Assembly: GCF_016195855.1 (NCBI RefSeq)
Contig: NZ_JACPYU010000003.1
Location: 310,001 to 374,000 of the forward strand
Origin: Aquabacterium sp.
Lineage (GTDB): Bacteria; Pseudomonadota; Gammaproteobacteria; Burkholderiales; Burkholderiaceae_C
Direction of reading: 5' to 3'
Length of the DNA: 64,000 nt
Below the pieces are notes generated by a model that did no database searches, had not been told where the DNA came from, and saw only the letters and a list, made by a program, of their open reading frames with translations. Positions within the stretch are counted from its first letter, which is position 1. Every line of letters starts with the position of its first letter. The translations under genes were made by a program, and so were the position numbers. Shown one piece after another: positions 1 through 9,845 of this stretch.

Positions 1-857
1 TGGCCGTAGACCAGTTCCACCGTGAGCCCCAGGCGGCCATCTGGCCGTGCCAGCCGGCTGACCAACTCGTCTTGCAGGCGCGCCTGCCAGCGCGGCGTGC
101 GCAGGCCGGGCTCCCGCCCATGTGCCACGTTGCCGCCCCAGGTTCTCAATTCATCCAGCATGGCCTCGGGCGTGGCCCAGGTCAGCGTCAGCCGCTCCAT
201 GTCCATCACCGGGTCGGCAAAGCCGGCCTTGACGAGCTCATCGCCCAGGTCATGCATGTCGACAAAATCAATGGTGGGCAGCGCCCAACCCAGGGCTTGA
301 TAAACCGCACGCAGCTCTCGCGCCGTATCGGGCCCCAGGCCTGAGCACATCAGAAAGCCGTCGACCGACAGGTGCCGATGCCATTGCGCCATCAGCGCGG
401 GCAGGCTGGGGTGGGCGTGCAGGCACATATTGGCCCACAGCATCTGCGCGCCATCGGGCAAGAGCCCGGCCGACAGCAGCGCCTCGCTCGACCAGGCTTG
501 CTGCACATCGCGGCGCCACAGCGTCTTCCAGGAGCGCGTGGCGCCCCGCTCCAGCTCGGACCGGCTGCGCTGCAGCAGCCCCTCGGCCGGCTCGACCACC
601 CAGCGCTGCGCCTGGGGGTAACGCGCCTGCACCAGTTCGGCACCGGCCCCCAGAAAGGCCGACCAGTCGATCCAGTTGGCCGGCTCCAGCTTGATGGGTG
701 TCAGCTTGTCCGCCAGCCGGCGGGCGGCCTCCAGGTGCAGCCAGGGCGCTTGCGCCAGTGCGGCCATGCGCCGGGCTTGCCGCTGCAGGGCCACATCGCT
801 GGGCGAACAAGGCGGCACAGAAGGGGTATCCAAAGGGGGCAACTGAATGGGGGACAT
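1..857 (-). CDS. bioC: BioC-like SAM-dependent methyltransferase (3' end outside window)
   Basis: The reading frame is open from an ATG at 857 to the window edge, giving about 285 residues without a stop. The C-terminal part carries the block FVDMHDLGDELVKAGFADP, followed by VMDMERLTLTW. This is typical of malonyl-ACP O-methyltransferase (BioC)-type proteins of Burkholderiales, which act in the cytoplasm at the start of pimelate/biotin synthesis by capping malonyl-ACP with a methyl group. The N-terminal Rossmann glycine motif is weak, which is common in this subgroup. It is divergent from comF with only 65 bp between the starts, an arrangement I know from related genomes. The exact substrate is inferred; a generic class I methyltransferase is the alternative. 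Confidence 0.72.
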   Translation of the reverse strand, partial: MSPIQLPPLDTPSVPPCSPSDVALQRQARRMAALAQAPWLHLEAARRLADKLTPIKLEPANWIDWSAFLGAGAELVQARYPQAQRWVVEPAEGLLQRSRSELERGATRSWKTLWRRDVQQAWSSEALLSAGLLPDGAQMLWANMCLHAHPSLPALMAQWHRHLSVDGFLMCSGLGPDTARELRAVYQALGWALPTIDFVDMHDLGDELVKAGFADPVMDMERLTLTWATPEAMLDELRTWGGNVAHGREPGLRTPRWQARLQDELVSRLARPDGRLGLTVELVYG

Positions 858-922
858 GAAACGCGACAAACAGCCCCAATCGGGGCGATGTTGCCCAAAG
901 GGGTCATCAGTATATTGACTGG

Positions 923-1678
923 ATGCTTTCCGCCTTGACCACAAGGGCATCCAGTGCCTTGACCCGACTGCCGCGCGGCCTGGGCCGCCTCGGTCAATGC
1001 CAACTGTGCCGAAGCTGGCAAAGCCAGCCCATCTGCGCAGCCTGCCTCACCGCCTGGCGGCACCCGAGCCGCCGCTGCCTGCGTTGCGCGATCGACCTGC
1101 CCCACGACCACCCGGACACCGTCTGCCAGGCATGCGAGGACCAGTCACCGGAATTTGATCGGGCCATCGTTGCCGTGGATTACAGCGGGCCATGGCCTGG
1201 CTTGCTGACCCGGCTGAAGTTTCAAGGTGCCACCGCGCTGGCCAAACCCCTGGCGCAACTGCTGGCCGAGGCAGTTTGCGCTCGGCGTGGCGCCACAAGC
1301 CTGATCGTCCCGATCCCGCTCTCGAAGCAGCGCTTGCGTGAACGAGGCTACAACCAGTCTTGGCTACTGGCCAAACAAGTGGGGCGGCGCCTGGACATTC
1401 CTGCACGCGTGGACGTACTGGAACGCTCGCGCCATACCCAGCGCCTGATGAACCTGTCCGCCGAGGAGCGGCTGAGGCAGATCAGGGATGCATTTCATGT
1501 GTCGCCCCGTGCGCTCGCCACACTGGCAGGCCAGGACGTTGCCATGGTGGACGACGTCATGACCACTGGCGCCACGCTCAACGCCTGCGCGCTCGCCCTG
1601 CTGGAAGCTGGTGCGCGCAGTGTGTCGGCCTGGGTGGTCGCGCGAACGCCGGCGCCCACCAACGTCAGATCAAGCTAG
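923..1678 (+). CDS. comF: ComF family phosphoribosyltransferase-like protein
   Basis: A 251-residue protein. The first ~75 residues hold four CxxC pairs (CQLC, CAAC, CLRC, CQAC), the zinc-ribbon layout of ComF. The middle has the ComF block PIPLSKQRLRERGYNQS. The C-terminal part has the PRPP-binding loop VDDVMTTGATL of type I phosphoribosyltransferases. ComF is a cytoplasmic factor that helps incoming single-stranded DNA during natural transformation; it is also found in non-competent species, so a role in uptake here is inferred. Length and domain order fit the family. The start at 923 leaves 65 bp to the divergent bioC-like gene, room for back-to-back promoters. Confidence 0.9.
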   Translation: MLSALTTRASSALTRLPRGLGRLGQCQLCRSWQSQPICAACLTAWRHPSRRCLRCAIDLPHDHPDTVCQACEDQSPEFDRAIVAVDYSGPWPGLLTRLKFQGATALAKPLAQLLAEAVCARRGATSLIVPIPLSKQRLRERGYNQSWLLAKQVGRRLDIPARVDVLERSRHTQRLMNLSAEERLRQIRDAFHVSPRALATLAGQDVAMVDDVMTTGATLNACALALLEAGARSVSAWVVARTPAPTNVRSS

Positions 1679-1780
1679 GCGGATACCGCCCTGCCCGTGT
1701 TGACTTTCCAAGCAGACATTCTTAGGGTTGGAAGCAGGCGCCATCAGGTGCCACAAATCATTCAACCAGGAGCCATGGCC

Positions 1781-2425
1781 ATGCGCGCGTACAGCTACTG
1801 GGTCGCAGTTGCGGCCATCGCAACGGTATATGCAGCCGATACCCAAGCTGCAAGCTACCACTACAACTTCGAGGCCATCGCCAGTGGCGATCTCAACGGT
1901 CCGGTGAGCGGATCATTCAGTGTGGACCTCAATCAGATCGCACTGTCACAGACGATCACCAGAGCCGATGGCGCCATCCAGCTTTACCAGAAGGAAGAAG
2001 CAGAGCTCTACTATGGTGAATGGGGCCTGATCGACTGGCGGCTGGCTGGCGACATGCGCCGAGGGGGCGCCATCGGCGCACCGGCGGGTGCCACCATCAT
2101 CCGAACCCTGTTACCCAACGGCGGCAGTACCCTGACACTGGACACGTCGGCCGTGTTCTCGCACGGGTCCATGGGTACGCAAAGTTTCATCCTGACCTAC
2201 AGCAGCCCAGATGACGCGCTCTTCACCCACCCCGAAAGCCTGCCTCCGCTGGAGCAGTTCAAGTCAGCCACAGGCTCATATGAGTACTTCTACGCGGCGT
2301 CCTACAGCAACCCGCTCGAGGGCCGGAAATTCACCTTCACCGTGACGACCACCACAGTACCTGAACCCGCCGTGGTGAGCATGGCCCTGGCCGGTCTGCT
2401 GGTACTGGGTGCAAAAAAGCGCTGA
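1781..2425 (+). CDS. PEP-CTERM sorting-domain protein (exosortase substrate)
   Basis: About 214 residues: a signal peptide (hydrophobic stretch around residues 5-20 ending near DTQAAS), a beta-rich body of unknown fold, and a C-terminal VPEP motif followed by a hydrophobic segment and a basic KKR tail. This tripartite end is the PEP-CTERM signal that exosortase/EpsH-type enzymes cleave at the outer face of the inner membrane, so the protein should be exported and possibly tied to exopolysaccharide. The frame is open from 1697, but AGGAG at 1768-1772 sits 8 nt before the ATG at 1781, so that start is preferred over ATG 1775. No exosortase gene is in the window. The body is not recognised. Confidence 0.8.
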   Translation: MRAYSYWVAVAAIATVYAADTQAASYHYNFEAIASGDLNGPVSGSFSVDLNQIALSQTITRADGAIQLYQKEEAELYYGEWGLIDWRLAGDMRRGGAIGAPAGATIIRTLLPNGGSTLTLDTSAVFSHGSMGTQSFILTYSSPDDALFTHPESLPPLEQFKSATGSYEYFYAASYSNPLEGRKFTFTVTTTTVPEPAVVSMALAGLLVLGAKKR

Positions 2426-2528
2426 CAAGCGCTGAATCAAACACCTGGGCAGGAAACAAGACAAGCCCATTGAACGCCAGGCATCACGGCCCATAATCAG
2501 GCGCAAACAGACTTTCGCCTGGCAGCCC

Positions 2529-3641
2529 ATGAACAAGAGCAAAGAACCCAGCCCGCAAGAGCGCAGCATGTTGGTGACCATGTTCAACCATCGCCAATAT
2601 GCCGAAGCCGAAGCGCTGGCCCGCGATCAAACTCGCCAGTACCCCAAACATCCTCTTGCCTGGAAGGTGCTGGGGGCCTCGCTGCAGAAACTGGGCCGCG
2701 TCGCCGATGCCCTGCCCGCCATGCAGAAGGCGGCGGTGCTCATGCCCAAAGACCACGAGGCCTTCAACAACCTCGGCGTCACGCTGAAAGACCTGGGCAA
2801 GACCGAGCAAGCCATCCATTGTTATCGCCAGGCCCTGGCCTTGAAGCCCGACTACGCCGATGCACACGGCAATCTGGGCGCCGCACTGCGTGAACAAGGC
2901 AAGCTGGGCGAAGCGCTGGCCTGCTACAGGCGCAAGCTGGCCCTGGCCCCTCATGATGATGAAACCAGGCACCATGTGGATGCCCTGTCGGGCGTGACCA
3001 CGACGGGCGCCCCCAGCAAGTACATCGAGGGCGTCTTCGACAACTACGCAGCCAAGTTCGACCAGCACCTCACGCAAGCGCTGAGCTACAACGTGCCGCA
3101 ACGCATGGCCGAGCAGATTCGACAGCACCGCAAGCCGACCGCCCCCAAGCCGCGGGTGCTGGATCTGGGCTGCGGCACCGGGCTGGTCGGCGAGGCCCTC
3201 AAGGACATGGATGCCGAACTCATCGGCGTGGACCTGTCTGGCGGCATGCTGCAACAGGCGCGCGCCCGGGGCATCTACCAGGAGCTGGTGCAATCCGATC
3301 TGGTGCCCATGATGCAATCGCAAGCCGATGCCAGTTTTGACGTCGTGACCTCTGCAGATGTGTTCATTTACGTGGGCCAGATCGACGAGGTCGTGCAGGA
3401 AACCAAGCGGCTGCTGAAACCGGGCGGCTTGTTCGCCTTGTCTGTGGAGTCATTCGAGCCTGGTCCGCAAGACAAGCTGGGCTTCAAGCTGGAAACATCA
3501 GGGCGCTATTCACACGCGGACAGCTACCTGGCGGCACTGGCCACCCGTCACGGCTTCGAGGTGCTGGACACCCAGCCCGTGGCCATCCGGGTGGAAAAAG
3601 GGCAATCCATCATGGGACGGATTGCCCTCTGGCGCGCGTGA
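2529..3641 (+). CDS. TPR repeat plus class I SAM methyltransferase
   Basis: 370 residues. Residues ~10-150 form about four tetratricopeptide repeats (for example AFNNLGVTLKDLGKTEQAI and AHGNLGAALREQGKLGEAL). A methyltransferase domain follows with the glycine motif VLDLGCGTGLVGEAL, the acidic motif II GVDLSGGML, and LLKPGGLFALS as the post-motif. The TPR part probably binds a protein partner and the C-terminal part uses S-adenosylmethionine; the substrate cannot be read from sequence. It is a cytoplasmic protein with no signal peptide. It stands alone on the plus strand and ends 1 bp before the stop of the opposing SGNH hydrolase gene, so the two transcripts converge. Confidence 0.85.
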   Translation: MNKSKEPSPQERSMLVTMFNHRQYAEAEALARDQTRQYPKHPLAWKVLGASLQKLGRVADALPAMQKAAVLMPKDHEAFNNLGVTLKDLGKTEQAIHCYRQALALKPDYADAHGNLGAALREQGKLGEALACYRRKLALAPHDDETRHHVDALSGVTTTGAPSKYIEGVFDNYAAKFDQHLTQALSYNVPQRMAEQIRQHRKPTAPKPRVLDLGCGTGLVGEALKDMDAELIGVDLSGGMLQQARARGIYQELVQSDLVPMMQSQADASFDVVTSADVFIYVGQIDEVVQETKRLLKPGGLFALSVESFEPGPQDKLGFKLETSGRYSHADSYLAALATRHGFEVLDTQPVAIRVEKGQSIMGRIALWRA

Positions 3642-3642
3642 A

Positions 3643-4476
3643 TCAGTGCGCGTGATCTCGCTGGAGCAACTCGATCCCGATGGTGCGCGCTGCCTTGCGT
3701 GCCGTCTCGGGCGTGGGGTGGATGCCGTCACCGATGTGCACGAAGTCCTTCCAGATGTCCAGCACGACGGCACCGGGCACCTCTGAGCGCACACGGCTGC
3801 TGGTCACGGTTCGCAGGGTGTTGTAGTCGGCCTCGCTGATGACCCAGGCCAGGCCATAGAGGCTTCTGAACAGCGGCAGATCGAGCTGCTTGTAGCGGGG
3901 CATCACATCAAAGATCGGCGTCAGCCCTGCGGCCCTGGCCTGGTTCCCCACGGCGATCAGACGATCGGCCACCTGGTTCATCTGCGCAGCGGTGCAGGGC
4001 TGAGTCGTGGATTGCGGAACCCCGAATGCGTCGGCATGCAGGCAGTCATTGGGCGTCAGGATGACCACGTATCTGGCGTTGTAGGTATTGAAGCTAGGGG
4101 GCACGGCCACGCGCGCCAGCGCCTTCTGCAACTGGGTGGCGTAGCTGTCCCAGGTGGCTGGGCCACAGGTGCTGGCACCGGGGGCACAAGCAGAACGCGC
4201 AAACGTCGTGCCGCCGGCCTGCCCCTCGTTGATGACATAGCCAGGCAACAAAGGGCTTCTGGTGAGGGCCTGCCCGACGCTCAAGTAGCTGCCCAAACCA
4301 ACCGACACACCACCCAAGGGCGCGATGCCGTTATTGAAGGGCGTTTTACCCTCCGCGTAGGAAGCGCCAATGATCAGCAGAGGCAAGCGAGAAGGATCGG
4401 TGGGTGCGGTATCTGCCAACGCTGGCTGCAAGGCCAGAGCAGTGAAAGCGAGACCCATCCATTTCGTCATACGCAT
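3643..4476 (-). CDS. Secreted SGNH/GDSL-type hydrolase
   Basis: About 277 residues with a signal peptide (MRMTKWMGLAFTALALQPALA) and the SGNH blocks in order. Block I is LLIIGASYAEG, with GAS in place of the usual GDS. An Asn follows in TPND, and block V is GDGIHPTPE with the Asp-His pair. The family hydrolyses esters or O-acyl groups, often of lipids or cell-wall sugars, in the periplasm or outside the cell; the substrate here is unknown. The frame is open further upstream to 4578, but the ATG at 4476 directly precedes the signal peptide and has GAGG 7 nt before it. Four cysteines in the middle suggest disulfides. Confidence 0.82.
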   Translation of the reverse strand: MRMTKWMGLAFTALALQPALADTAPTDPSRLPLLIIGASYAEGKTPFNNGIAPLGGVSVGLGSYLSVGQALTRSPLLPGYVINEGQAGGTTFARSACAPGASTCGPATWDSYATQLQKALARVAVPPSFNTYNARYVVILTPNDCLHADAFGVPQSTTQPCTAAQMNQVADRLIAVGNQARAAGLTPIFDVMPRYKQLDLPLFRSLYGLAWVISEADYNTLRTVTSSRVRSEVPGAVVLDIWKDFVHIGDGIHPTPETARKAARTIGIELLQRDHAH

Positions 4477-4777
4477 GGCAAATCCTCTATCTCTGTGGTG
4501 AATGACAGCCGCCCGCCCTCGCCCTGCAGGGTATTCGAGCCTGAGCGACCCGCATGGCGGGAGCACCGCCACCCCCATTTAGCGACCTGACAGACACGAC
4601 ACTTAAATGCTTTGCGCAAAGATTTGCCCTGCCCGTGCAATCTGCGCCGGAACGGGCACGAACGTTCGTACCCATCCCCCTTGATCAGGTGAGATCAGCT
4701 GCGCACTACCCGGATCGGGTGTTCCGCAATGCCCTTCAGTTCAATAGCATTCGGGGCTTGAAGCAGTAAGGACTCCC

Positions 4778-5527
4778 ATGCAGAAACTCTCGGGCAAGAC
4801 CGCCTTGATCACGGGCGGCAACAGCGGCATTGGCCTGGCAACAGCCAAACTCTTTGTGGAACAAGGCGCCCGCGTGGCCATCACCGGCCGCAACGCAAAA
4901 GCCCTGGAAGAAGCTGCTCGCACCTTAGGCGACGACGTGTTGCCCCTGCGATGCGATGCCAGCAAGGTGGGCGAGATTGAAGACGCCATGGCCACCCTGA
5001 AGGCACGCTGGGGAACACTGGATGTGCTGGTGGTCAATGCGGCGATTGCGGGGCCCGCGCCCTTTGAACATGTCAGCGAAGCACATTTCGACGAACTCGC
5101 TGCGGTGAACTTCAAAGGCGTGTTTTTCACCATTCAGAAGGCCTTGCCGCTTCTGTCCTCCAAGGCCAGTGTGATCGTGACGACCTCGATCTCCAATCAG
5201 ATGGGCTCCCCCAACTTCAGCGTGTATGCGGCATGCAAGGCCGCATTGCGCTCGCTGGTGCAAACACTGGCGCTAGAGTTGATTGAGCGCGGCACACGCG
5301 TCAATGCGATCAGCCCCGGCCCGATCACGACACCCATGTGGGGCAAGTTCGGCATGCCCGACGAGGCCACGCAGGCAGTGAAGGACGAAGTGCAACGCAA
5401 ATCGCCCATCAAGCGTTTTGGTGCTTCTGAAGAGGTGGCGCAGGTCGCCTTGTTCCTGGCCAGCGAAGACTCGTCTTACGTGGTGGGACAAGAACTCGTT
5501 GTGGACGGGGGCATGAGCCTGCTGTAA
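4778..5527 (+). CDS. SDR family NAD(P)-dependent oxidoreductase
   Basis: 249 residues, the usual length for a classical short-chain dehydrogenase/reductase. It has the cofactor motif TGGNSGIG near residue 12, then NAAIAGP, the active-site Tyr-Lys pair in YAACK near residue 150, and the C-terminal end VGQELVVDGGMSLL. These enzymes reduce or oxidise carbonyl/hydroxyl groups with NAD(P)H in the cytoplasm. The Thr/Ser-Ile-Ser stretch before the Tyr provides the catalytic Ser. The gene is monocistronic, with about 300 bp from the divergent SGNH gene and a 29-bp gap to the convergent TonB receptor gene. The substrate is unknown. Confidence 0.9.
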   Translation: MQKLSGKTALITGGNSGIGLATAKLFVEQGARVAITGRNAKALEEAARTLGDDVLPLRCDASKVGEIEDAMATLKARWGTLDVLVVNAAIAGPAPFEHVSEAHFDELAAVNFKGVFFTIQKALPLLSSKASVIVTTSISNQMGSPNFSVYAACKAALRSLVQTLALELIERGTRVNAISPGPITTPMWGKFGMPDEATQAVKDEVQRKSPIKRFGASEEVAQVALFLASEDSSYVVGQELVVDGGMSLL

Positions 5528-5556
5528 GCCCACGGGGCACAAGTGGGCCCCACCAC

Positions 5557-7713
5557 TCACAGCCTGTAGATCGCCTGCAGATAGAACGAACGCCGCGCCA
5601 GCGGCAGATCGTTGGGAATGGAAATACTGGCTGTGGCAGGCGCAGGCTCGCGCGCGTCGGCATTGAACAGGTTGCGGATCGAACCCGCGAATTCCCAGCC
5701 CTTGCGGCCGCTGTTGGTACGCAAGCTGAGGTCCACTGTGGTGTAGTCGGCAATGTCGGGGCGCGTATCACCAACGGCACGCTTGCGGTCGGCCACGAAA
5801 TTGACCTGGCCGCCCAACAGCAAACCGCCTGTCACGCTCCAGTCCACACGACCAAAGACATGGTGATGCGGCGCAAAGCCCGCATCCTGATCGCTGGTTT
5901 CGTCAATGGAGCGCTGCCAGGCATAGTGTCCTTGCAGCCGCAAGGTGCGGCTGGCCTTCCAGATGGACTCCAGCTCAAAGCCGTGGCCATGCTGCGCCCC
6001 GGTGTTGCTCCACACCTGATCAGAGATACGGATGATGTCCTTCATCCGGTAGCGAAACAGACTCAGGTTCACGTCGGTATCAGGCCGGGCCTGCCACGCG
6101 AATGCGGCTTCCCAGGTATTGATCGTCTCCGGCTTCAGATCGGGATTGCCCCGCACCACGGGGTTGTTGATGCTGTAGAGCTCGGTAAAAGCCGGCGCCC
6201 GGAACGCGCGACCATACAGGAGCTTGGCCGTCCAGTCCAGGCTGGCATCCCACACGAGGGCTGCGCGGGGATTGGTGGTGTTCCCAAAATCAGAGTAGTG
6301 ATCACGGCGCAGCCCACCGGTCAGCGTCCAGTCTCTGGCCACGCGCCATTCGTCTTGCGCATACAGGTAGTCAACGGTCCGGCGATGGGGAGTCAGGAAG
6401 GACTGGTCAACGGGAAACTCCTGAACTTGCGATCCAGATGGGAGTGGAACCGGGCCCAGGTTGCTCAACGTGAAGTTCTTGAACTCCTGCGTCCGGTACA
6501 GATCCAGATCATCATGCCCCAGCCCCAGGCGCACGTTGTGATCCTTGAACCCGGTATAGGTGCTCACCGCCGAGAGCCGCCATTGCTGCTCCCAGGTATT
6601 GGGGGCGCCGAGCATGCCATCTGGGAAGCTTCCACCAAAGGCCCCCGGAGGGAACAGTTGCAGCGGCTCCGGGAATTGCTGCGTGTAATACAGATAGCTG
6701 GCGGTCAGGCTGAGATCCCAGTCTCTGCTCAACTCGATCCCACTCCAGGACAGGTCAGCATTGATACGCTCGCTTTTCGCCCGGCCCACCGGGTCCAGTG
6801 CGGCAGCGATACCGACGCCCGTTTCGGCCCTGTCTCGCAATTTATAGCCCGCACGCAGGCGCCACTTCTGATAACTCAGATCAAGGCTGCCGTCCAAGGC
6901 ATCGTAGCCGGTGTTGACTGGCCCCGGTGCCAGACTGGCGGGGGGCACGCTGAACTGACTCAGTGCGCGATCCACGGCCGTCTGCGTATCAGCATCGACC
7001 GCTTCCCTGAAGCCATCGGTATGCCCTACCCGCAGATAGGCAGCCACATCCAATGGACCGAGCTTGCCACCATGCTGGGTCCAGGCGTTCATGGTGTTGA
7101 AGGAGCCGGTTCTCGCACCAAACTCGGTGCCCGGTGTGTCGGCTGCGGTTTTGGTGATGATGTTGATGACACCGGAGTAGGCGTCAGCCCCATACAGCGC
7201 CGATCCGGGGCCGCGGATCACTTCGATGCGAGCAATGTTCTCAAGAGGTAAACCAAACCAGGCATTGCCCCGGTTGCCAATGAACATGGTGGTCATCGGC
7301 ACGCCGTTTTGCAGCATCAGCGTCTGGGGGTTGTAGTCGCTGTAGATACCGCGAATGACATACAAGGGGCTATATGCCTGGACACTGCGTGCAACATGGA
7401 TGCCCGGCACCGTCTCCAGCACCTCATCCAGGTCGGTCGCCCCCATGGCTGCGATGTCTTCTGCGGTGATGACGGTGGCCACAGCTGGTGCACGGCGCAA
7501 AGGCTGCTGGTTGCCCGTCGCGATGCTGACGGTGGCCTTGTCGCCAAAAGCCAGGGACAGCTCTTCTTCTTCGCTGGTGGCTTGCGCGTACGCACCCGAC
7601 GCCAGCAGCGCCATCATGCAAGCGACGGCTCGCGCAACTGGACGACTCACCGCTGGGCGACTCATCGCAGGACGATTCACAGCAACCCGACTACCGGAAA
7701 CGAAACAACTCAT
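5557..7713 (-). CDS. TonB-dependent outer-membrane receptor, copy 1
   Basis: 718 residues: signal peptide (ending near SGAYA), a plug domain with the block GPGSALYGADAYSGVINIITK, and a long beta-barrel with repeated aromatic-rich strands ending in SFYLQAIYRL, the aromatic C-terminal residue pattern of outer-membrane barrels. These receptors import metal chelates, cobalamin or other ligands using energy from TonB-ExbB-ExbD. AGGA 8 nt before the ATG at 7713 supports this start. It is the last of three same-strand genes (binding protein, hybrid kinase, receptor), with 88 bp after the kinase. It is closely paralogous to the receptor at 14556-16673 over the whole length. The ligand is not readable. 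Confidence 0.92.
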   Translation of the reverse strand: MSCFVSGSRVAVNRPAMSRPAVSRPVARAVACMMALLASGAYAQATSEEEELSLAFGDKATVSIATGNQQPLRRAPAVATVITAEDIAAMGATDLDEVLETVPGIHVARSVQAYSPLYVIRGIYSDYNPQTLMLQNGVPMTTMFIGNRGNAWFGLPLENIARIEVIRGPGSALYGADAYSGVINIITKTAADTPGTEFGARTGSFNTMNAWTQHGGKLGPLDVAAYLRVGHTDGFREAVDADTQTAVDRALSQFSVPPASLAPGPVNTGYDALDGSLDLSYQKWRLRAGYKLRDRAETGVGIAAALDPVGRAKSERINADLSWSGIELSRDWDLSLTASYLYYTQQFPEPLQLFPPGAFGGSFPDGMLGAPNTWEQQWRLSAVSTYTGFKDHNVRLGLGHDDLDLYRTQEFKNFTLSNLGPVPLPSGSQVQEFPVDQSFLTPHRRTVDYLYAQDEWRVARDWTLTGGLRRDHYSDFGNTTNPRAALVWDASLDWTAKLLYGRAFRAPAFTELYSINNPVVRGNPDLKPETINTWEAAFAWQARPDTDVNLSLFRYRMKDIIRISDQVWSNTGAQHGHGFELESIWKASRTLRLQGHYAWQRSIDETSDQDAGFAPHHHVFGRVDWSVTGGLLLGGQVNFVADRKRAVGDTRPDIADYTTVDLSLRTNSGRKGWEFAGSIRNLFNADAREPAPATASISIPNDLPLARRSFYLQAIYRL

Positions 7714-7801
7714 TATTCGATTCCTGTTTTTTGCACCGCGCCGATTGTGTGGCTTCCATAGGAATTTGGGAAGTGTGATTCCACCAACAGATGCCTGCTC
7801 G

Positions 7802-9844
7802 CTACACCTTCTGATCTGGCGGGGCGTCCTGCAACCAGCTCAGCGACAGGCAACGCCCGAGATGCCCCAGCAAAACGGCGTTCTCAAACGGCTTGGACAT
7901 GAACAGGGTGGCCCCGGCCTCCACGGCCTGGTCCCGATGGGCATGTGATGCATTGGCCGACAAGGCGATGATCGGCAGCGCCTTGCCCATGTCATGTGTG
8001 CGAATACGCCGGGTGGCCTCCAGGCCATCCATCACTGGCATGGCCAGATCCATCAGCACCAGATCCGGCCAGCTCTCCTGAATCTTGTCCAGCGCATCTT
8101 GCCCATGGATGGCTTCCTGCGTGTCAAAACCCAGAGACTGCAAGAGCTCGCTGAGCATCTCCCGATTGGCGGCCACATCGTCCACGATCAGCACGCGTTT
8201 GCGCGCGCCTTCATACCCCAGCACATGGCTTGCTGGCGGGGCCAAGCGCTCGGCGCGCTCTGCCAGGGGCAAGGACAGCTCGAACCAGAACAGGCTGCCC
8301 GTCCCCACGTCACTTTGCAGGTAGAGCTCGGAGCCCATCAAGCGAACCAGTTGCCGACTGATGGCCAGCCCAAGCCCCGTGCCGGCCGCACGGCTGCGCG
8401 AATCCCCCGCCTGCTCGAAAGGCTCGAAGACACGCTGCTGGTCTTCAGGGCGAATGCCCACGCCGGAGTCCTGGACCTCGAAACGAATGCGAACCTGATG
8501 CCTGGCCAGGTCTTGCCCCACCAGCTTCATGTTCAGGCTGACGATGCCGGACTGGGTGAACTTCACGGCATTGCTCAACAGATTAAGCAGTACCTGCCTC
8601 AAGCGTTTTTCATCCACCAACAGGGCAGGCGGCAGGTGCTCGTCGCACTCCGCCAGAAAGGTCAGTTGCTTTTCAGCGGCCTTGATGCGGATGATGTCGT
8701 CCAGCATCGAGGCCAGCGCACGTGGATCAACGGGCGAGAGCCTCAACTCGGTCTTGCCCGCTTCAATCTGGGACAGATCCAGGATGTCGACAATCAACAT
8801 CAGCAGATGCTCGCCACTGCCATGGATGGTGTTGAGGCAGTTCAGTTGACGATCGGTGAGCGTGCGGTCCATCTTGAGGATCTGCGCGTAGCCCATGATG
8901 GCGTTCAAGGGTGTGCGCAACTCGTGGCTCATGCGCGCCAGGAAGTCACTCTTGGCCTGGCTGGCCACCTCGGCCCGCTCTTTGGCCTGCTGCAACTCGG
9001 TGGTGCGCTCGCGCACCAGCTCTTCCAGGTGATCCTTGTGACGCCCCAGCTCTTCACCACGCTCCTGGAGCGCGGCGATCATGCGGTTGAAGGCCAGCGA
9101 CATGGCCTGGATGTCCCGGGGGCCCTCCACGGTCGTGCGGACCTGCACCTCGCCTTGTTCGGCACGCGACATCGCGGCCGACAGCTTGTCCAGCGGGCGC
9201 GTCAAGCGCGCACTCAGCAGACGGATCGCAACCAGGAACACCGCAGCGAAGAAAAACGACGACAGGATGTTGACCAGGAAGATGTTGGCCACCATGCGGC
9301 CCAGTGTTGCCTTGCTCAGCACCACCACCGCATACCCGAGGAACTCGTCGGTGGGCGGCACCACATCAAAAGGCGTCGCGGAACGCACCGTCCACACGGG
9401 GGCCACAAAGCGCCAGGCCTCTTCTGTTTCGCTTTCAAGATAGGACTCGCGCGAGGAAGGCGGCACCTGCGCAGACTGGTCACTCTGGCCCGCGGTGGCA
9501 ATGCCTTTGGCGAGCAGCACGCCACCATTGGGTTTGCGCACTTCAACACGCAAGACATCAGGGAAGGCCAGCGTGGCCGCCACCGCGTCATTGGCGTTCT
9601 CCGGGGAGCCGGACAGCAGCGCCAGCTGGCTCTGGCTGGCCAGGCTTGATGCAATGCGCAGGCTTTGCTGAATCAGGTTCTCGCGCACCTGCTGGCTACC
9701 CTGCCAGGCACTGCCCACGGAGGAGAACAAGGCCAGACAGAACACACCGAGCGCCATGGTGATGCCAAGCTGCTGCTGAAAGGTCATGCCTTTCAATATG
9801 CGTTCGAGTTGCCGTCTGGGGAGCGAGGTTTGTGCACCTGTCAT
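7802..9844 (-). CDS. Membrane-bound hybrid histidine kinase/response regulator
   Basis: About 680 residues. A transmembrane helix spans ~25-47, a periplasmic sensor region ~48-185, and a second helix ~186-209. HAMP and a short coiled coil follow. The HisKA box [19 protein letters not shown] carries phospho-acceptor His307. The ATPase N box is [10 protein letters not shown] and the G box [14 protein letters not shown]-terminal receiver domain has [13 protein letters not shown] and the acceptor Asp in [13 protein letters not shown]. The ATG at 9844 is 1 nt after the stop of the upstream gene, with GGAG 7 nt before it, so translation is coupled to the binding-protein gene. That gene probably supplies the sensed ligand. 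No DNA-binding output domain is present. Confidence 0.92.
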   Translation of the reverse strand: MTGAQTSLPRRQLERILKGMTFQQQLGITMALGVFCLALFSSVGSAWQGSQQVRENLIQQSLRIASSLASQSQLALLSGSPENANDAVAATLAFPDVLRVEVRKPNGGVLLAKGIATAGQSDQSAQVPPSSRESYLESETEEAWRFVAPVWTVRSATPFDVVPPTDEFLGYAVVVLSKATLGRMVANIFLVNILSSFFFAAVFLVAIRLLSARLTRPLDKLSAAMSRAEQGEVQVRTTVEGPRDIQAMSLAFNRMIAALQERGEELGRHKDHLEELVRERTTELQQAKERAEVASQAKSDFLARMSHELRTPLNAIMGYAQILKMDRTLTDRQLNCLNTIHGSGEHLLMLIVDILDLSQIEAGKTELRLSPVDPRALASMLDDIIRIKAAEKQLTFLAECDEHLPPALLVDEKRLRQVLLNLLSNAVKFTQSGIVSLNMKLVGQDLARHQVRIRFEVQDSGVGIRPEDQQRVFEPFEQAGDSRSRAAGTGLGLAISRQLVRLMGSELYLQSDVGTGSLFWFELSLPLAERAERLAPPASHVLGYEGARKRVLIVDDVAANREMLSELLQSLGFDTQEAIHGQDALDKIQESWPDLVLMDLAMPVMDGLEATRRIRTHDMGKALPIIALSANASHAHRDQAVEAGATLFMSKPFENAVLLGHLGRCLSLSWLQDAPPDQKV

Positions 9845-9845
9845 C

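Noticed and set aside
5860..7251. 463-codon open frame on the plus strand
   Set aside because: It is antisense to the TonB receptor gene, whose domains are unambiguous. Long antisense frames are common in high-GC DNA, and its translation has no family features.
7994..9649. 551-codon open frame on the plus strand
   Set aside because: Antisense to the hybrid histidine kinase with all boxes present; His/Gln/Arg-rich translation without domains.
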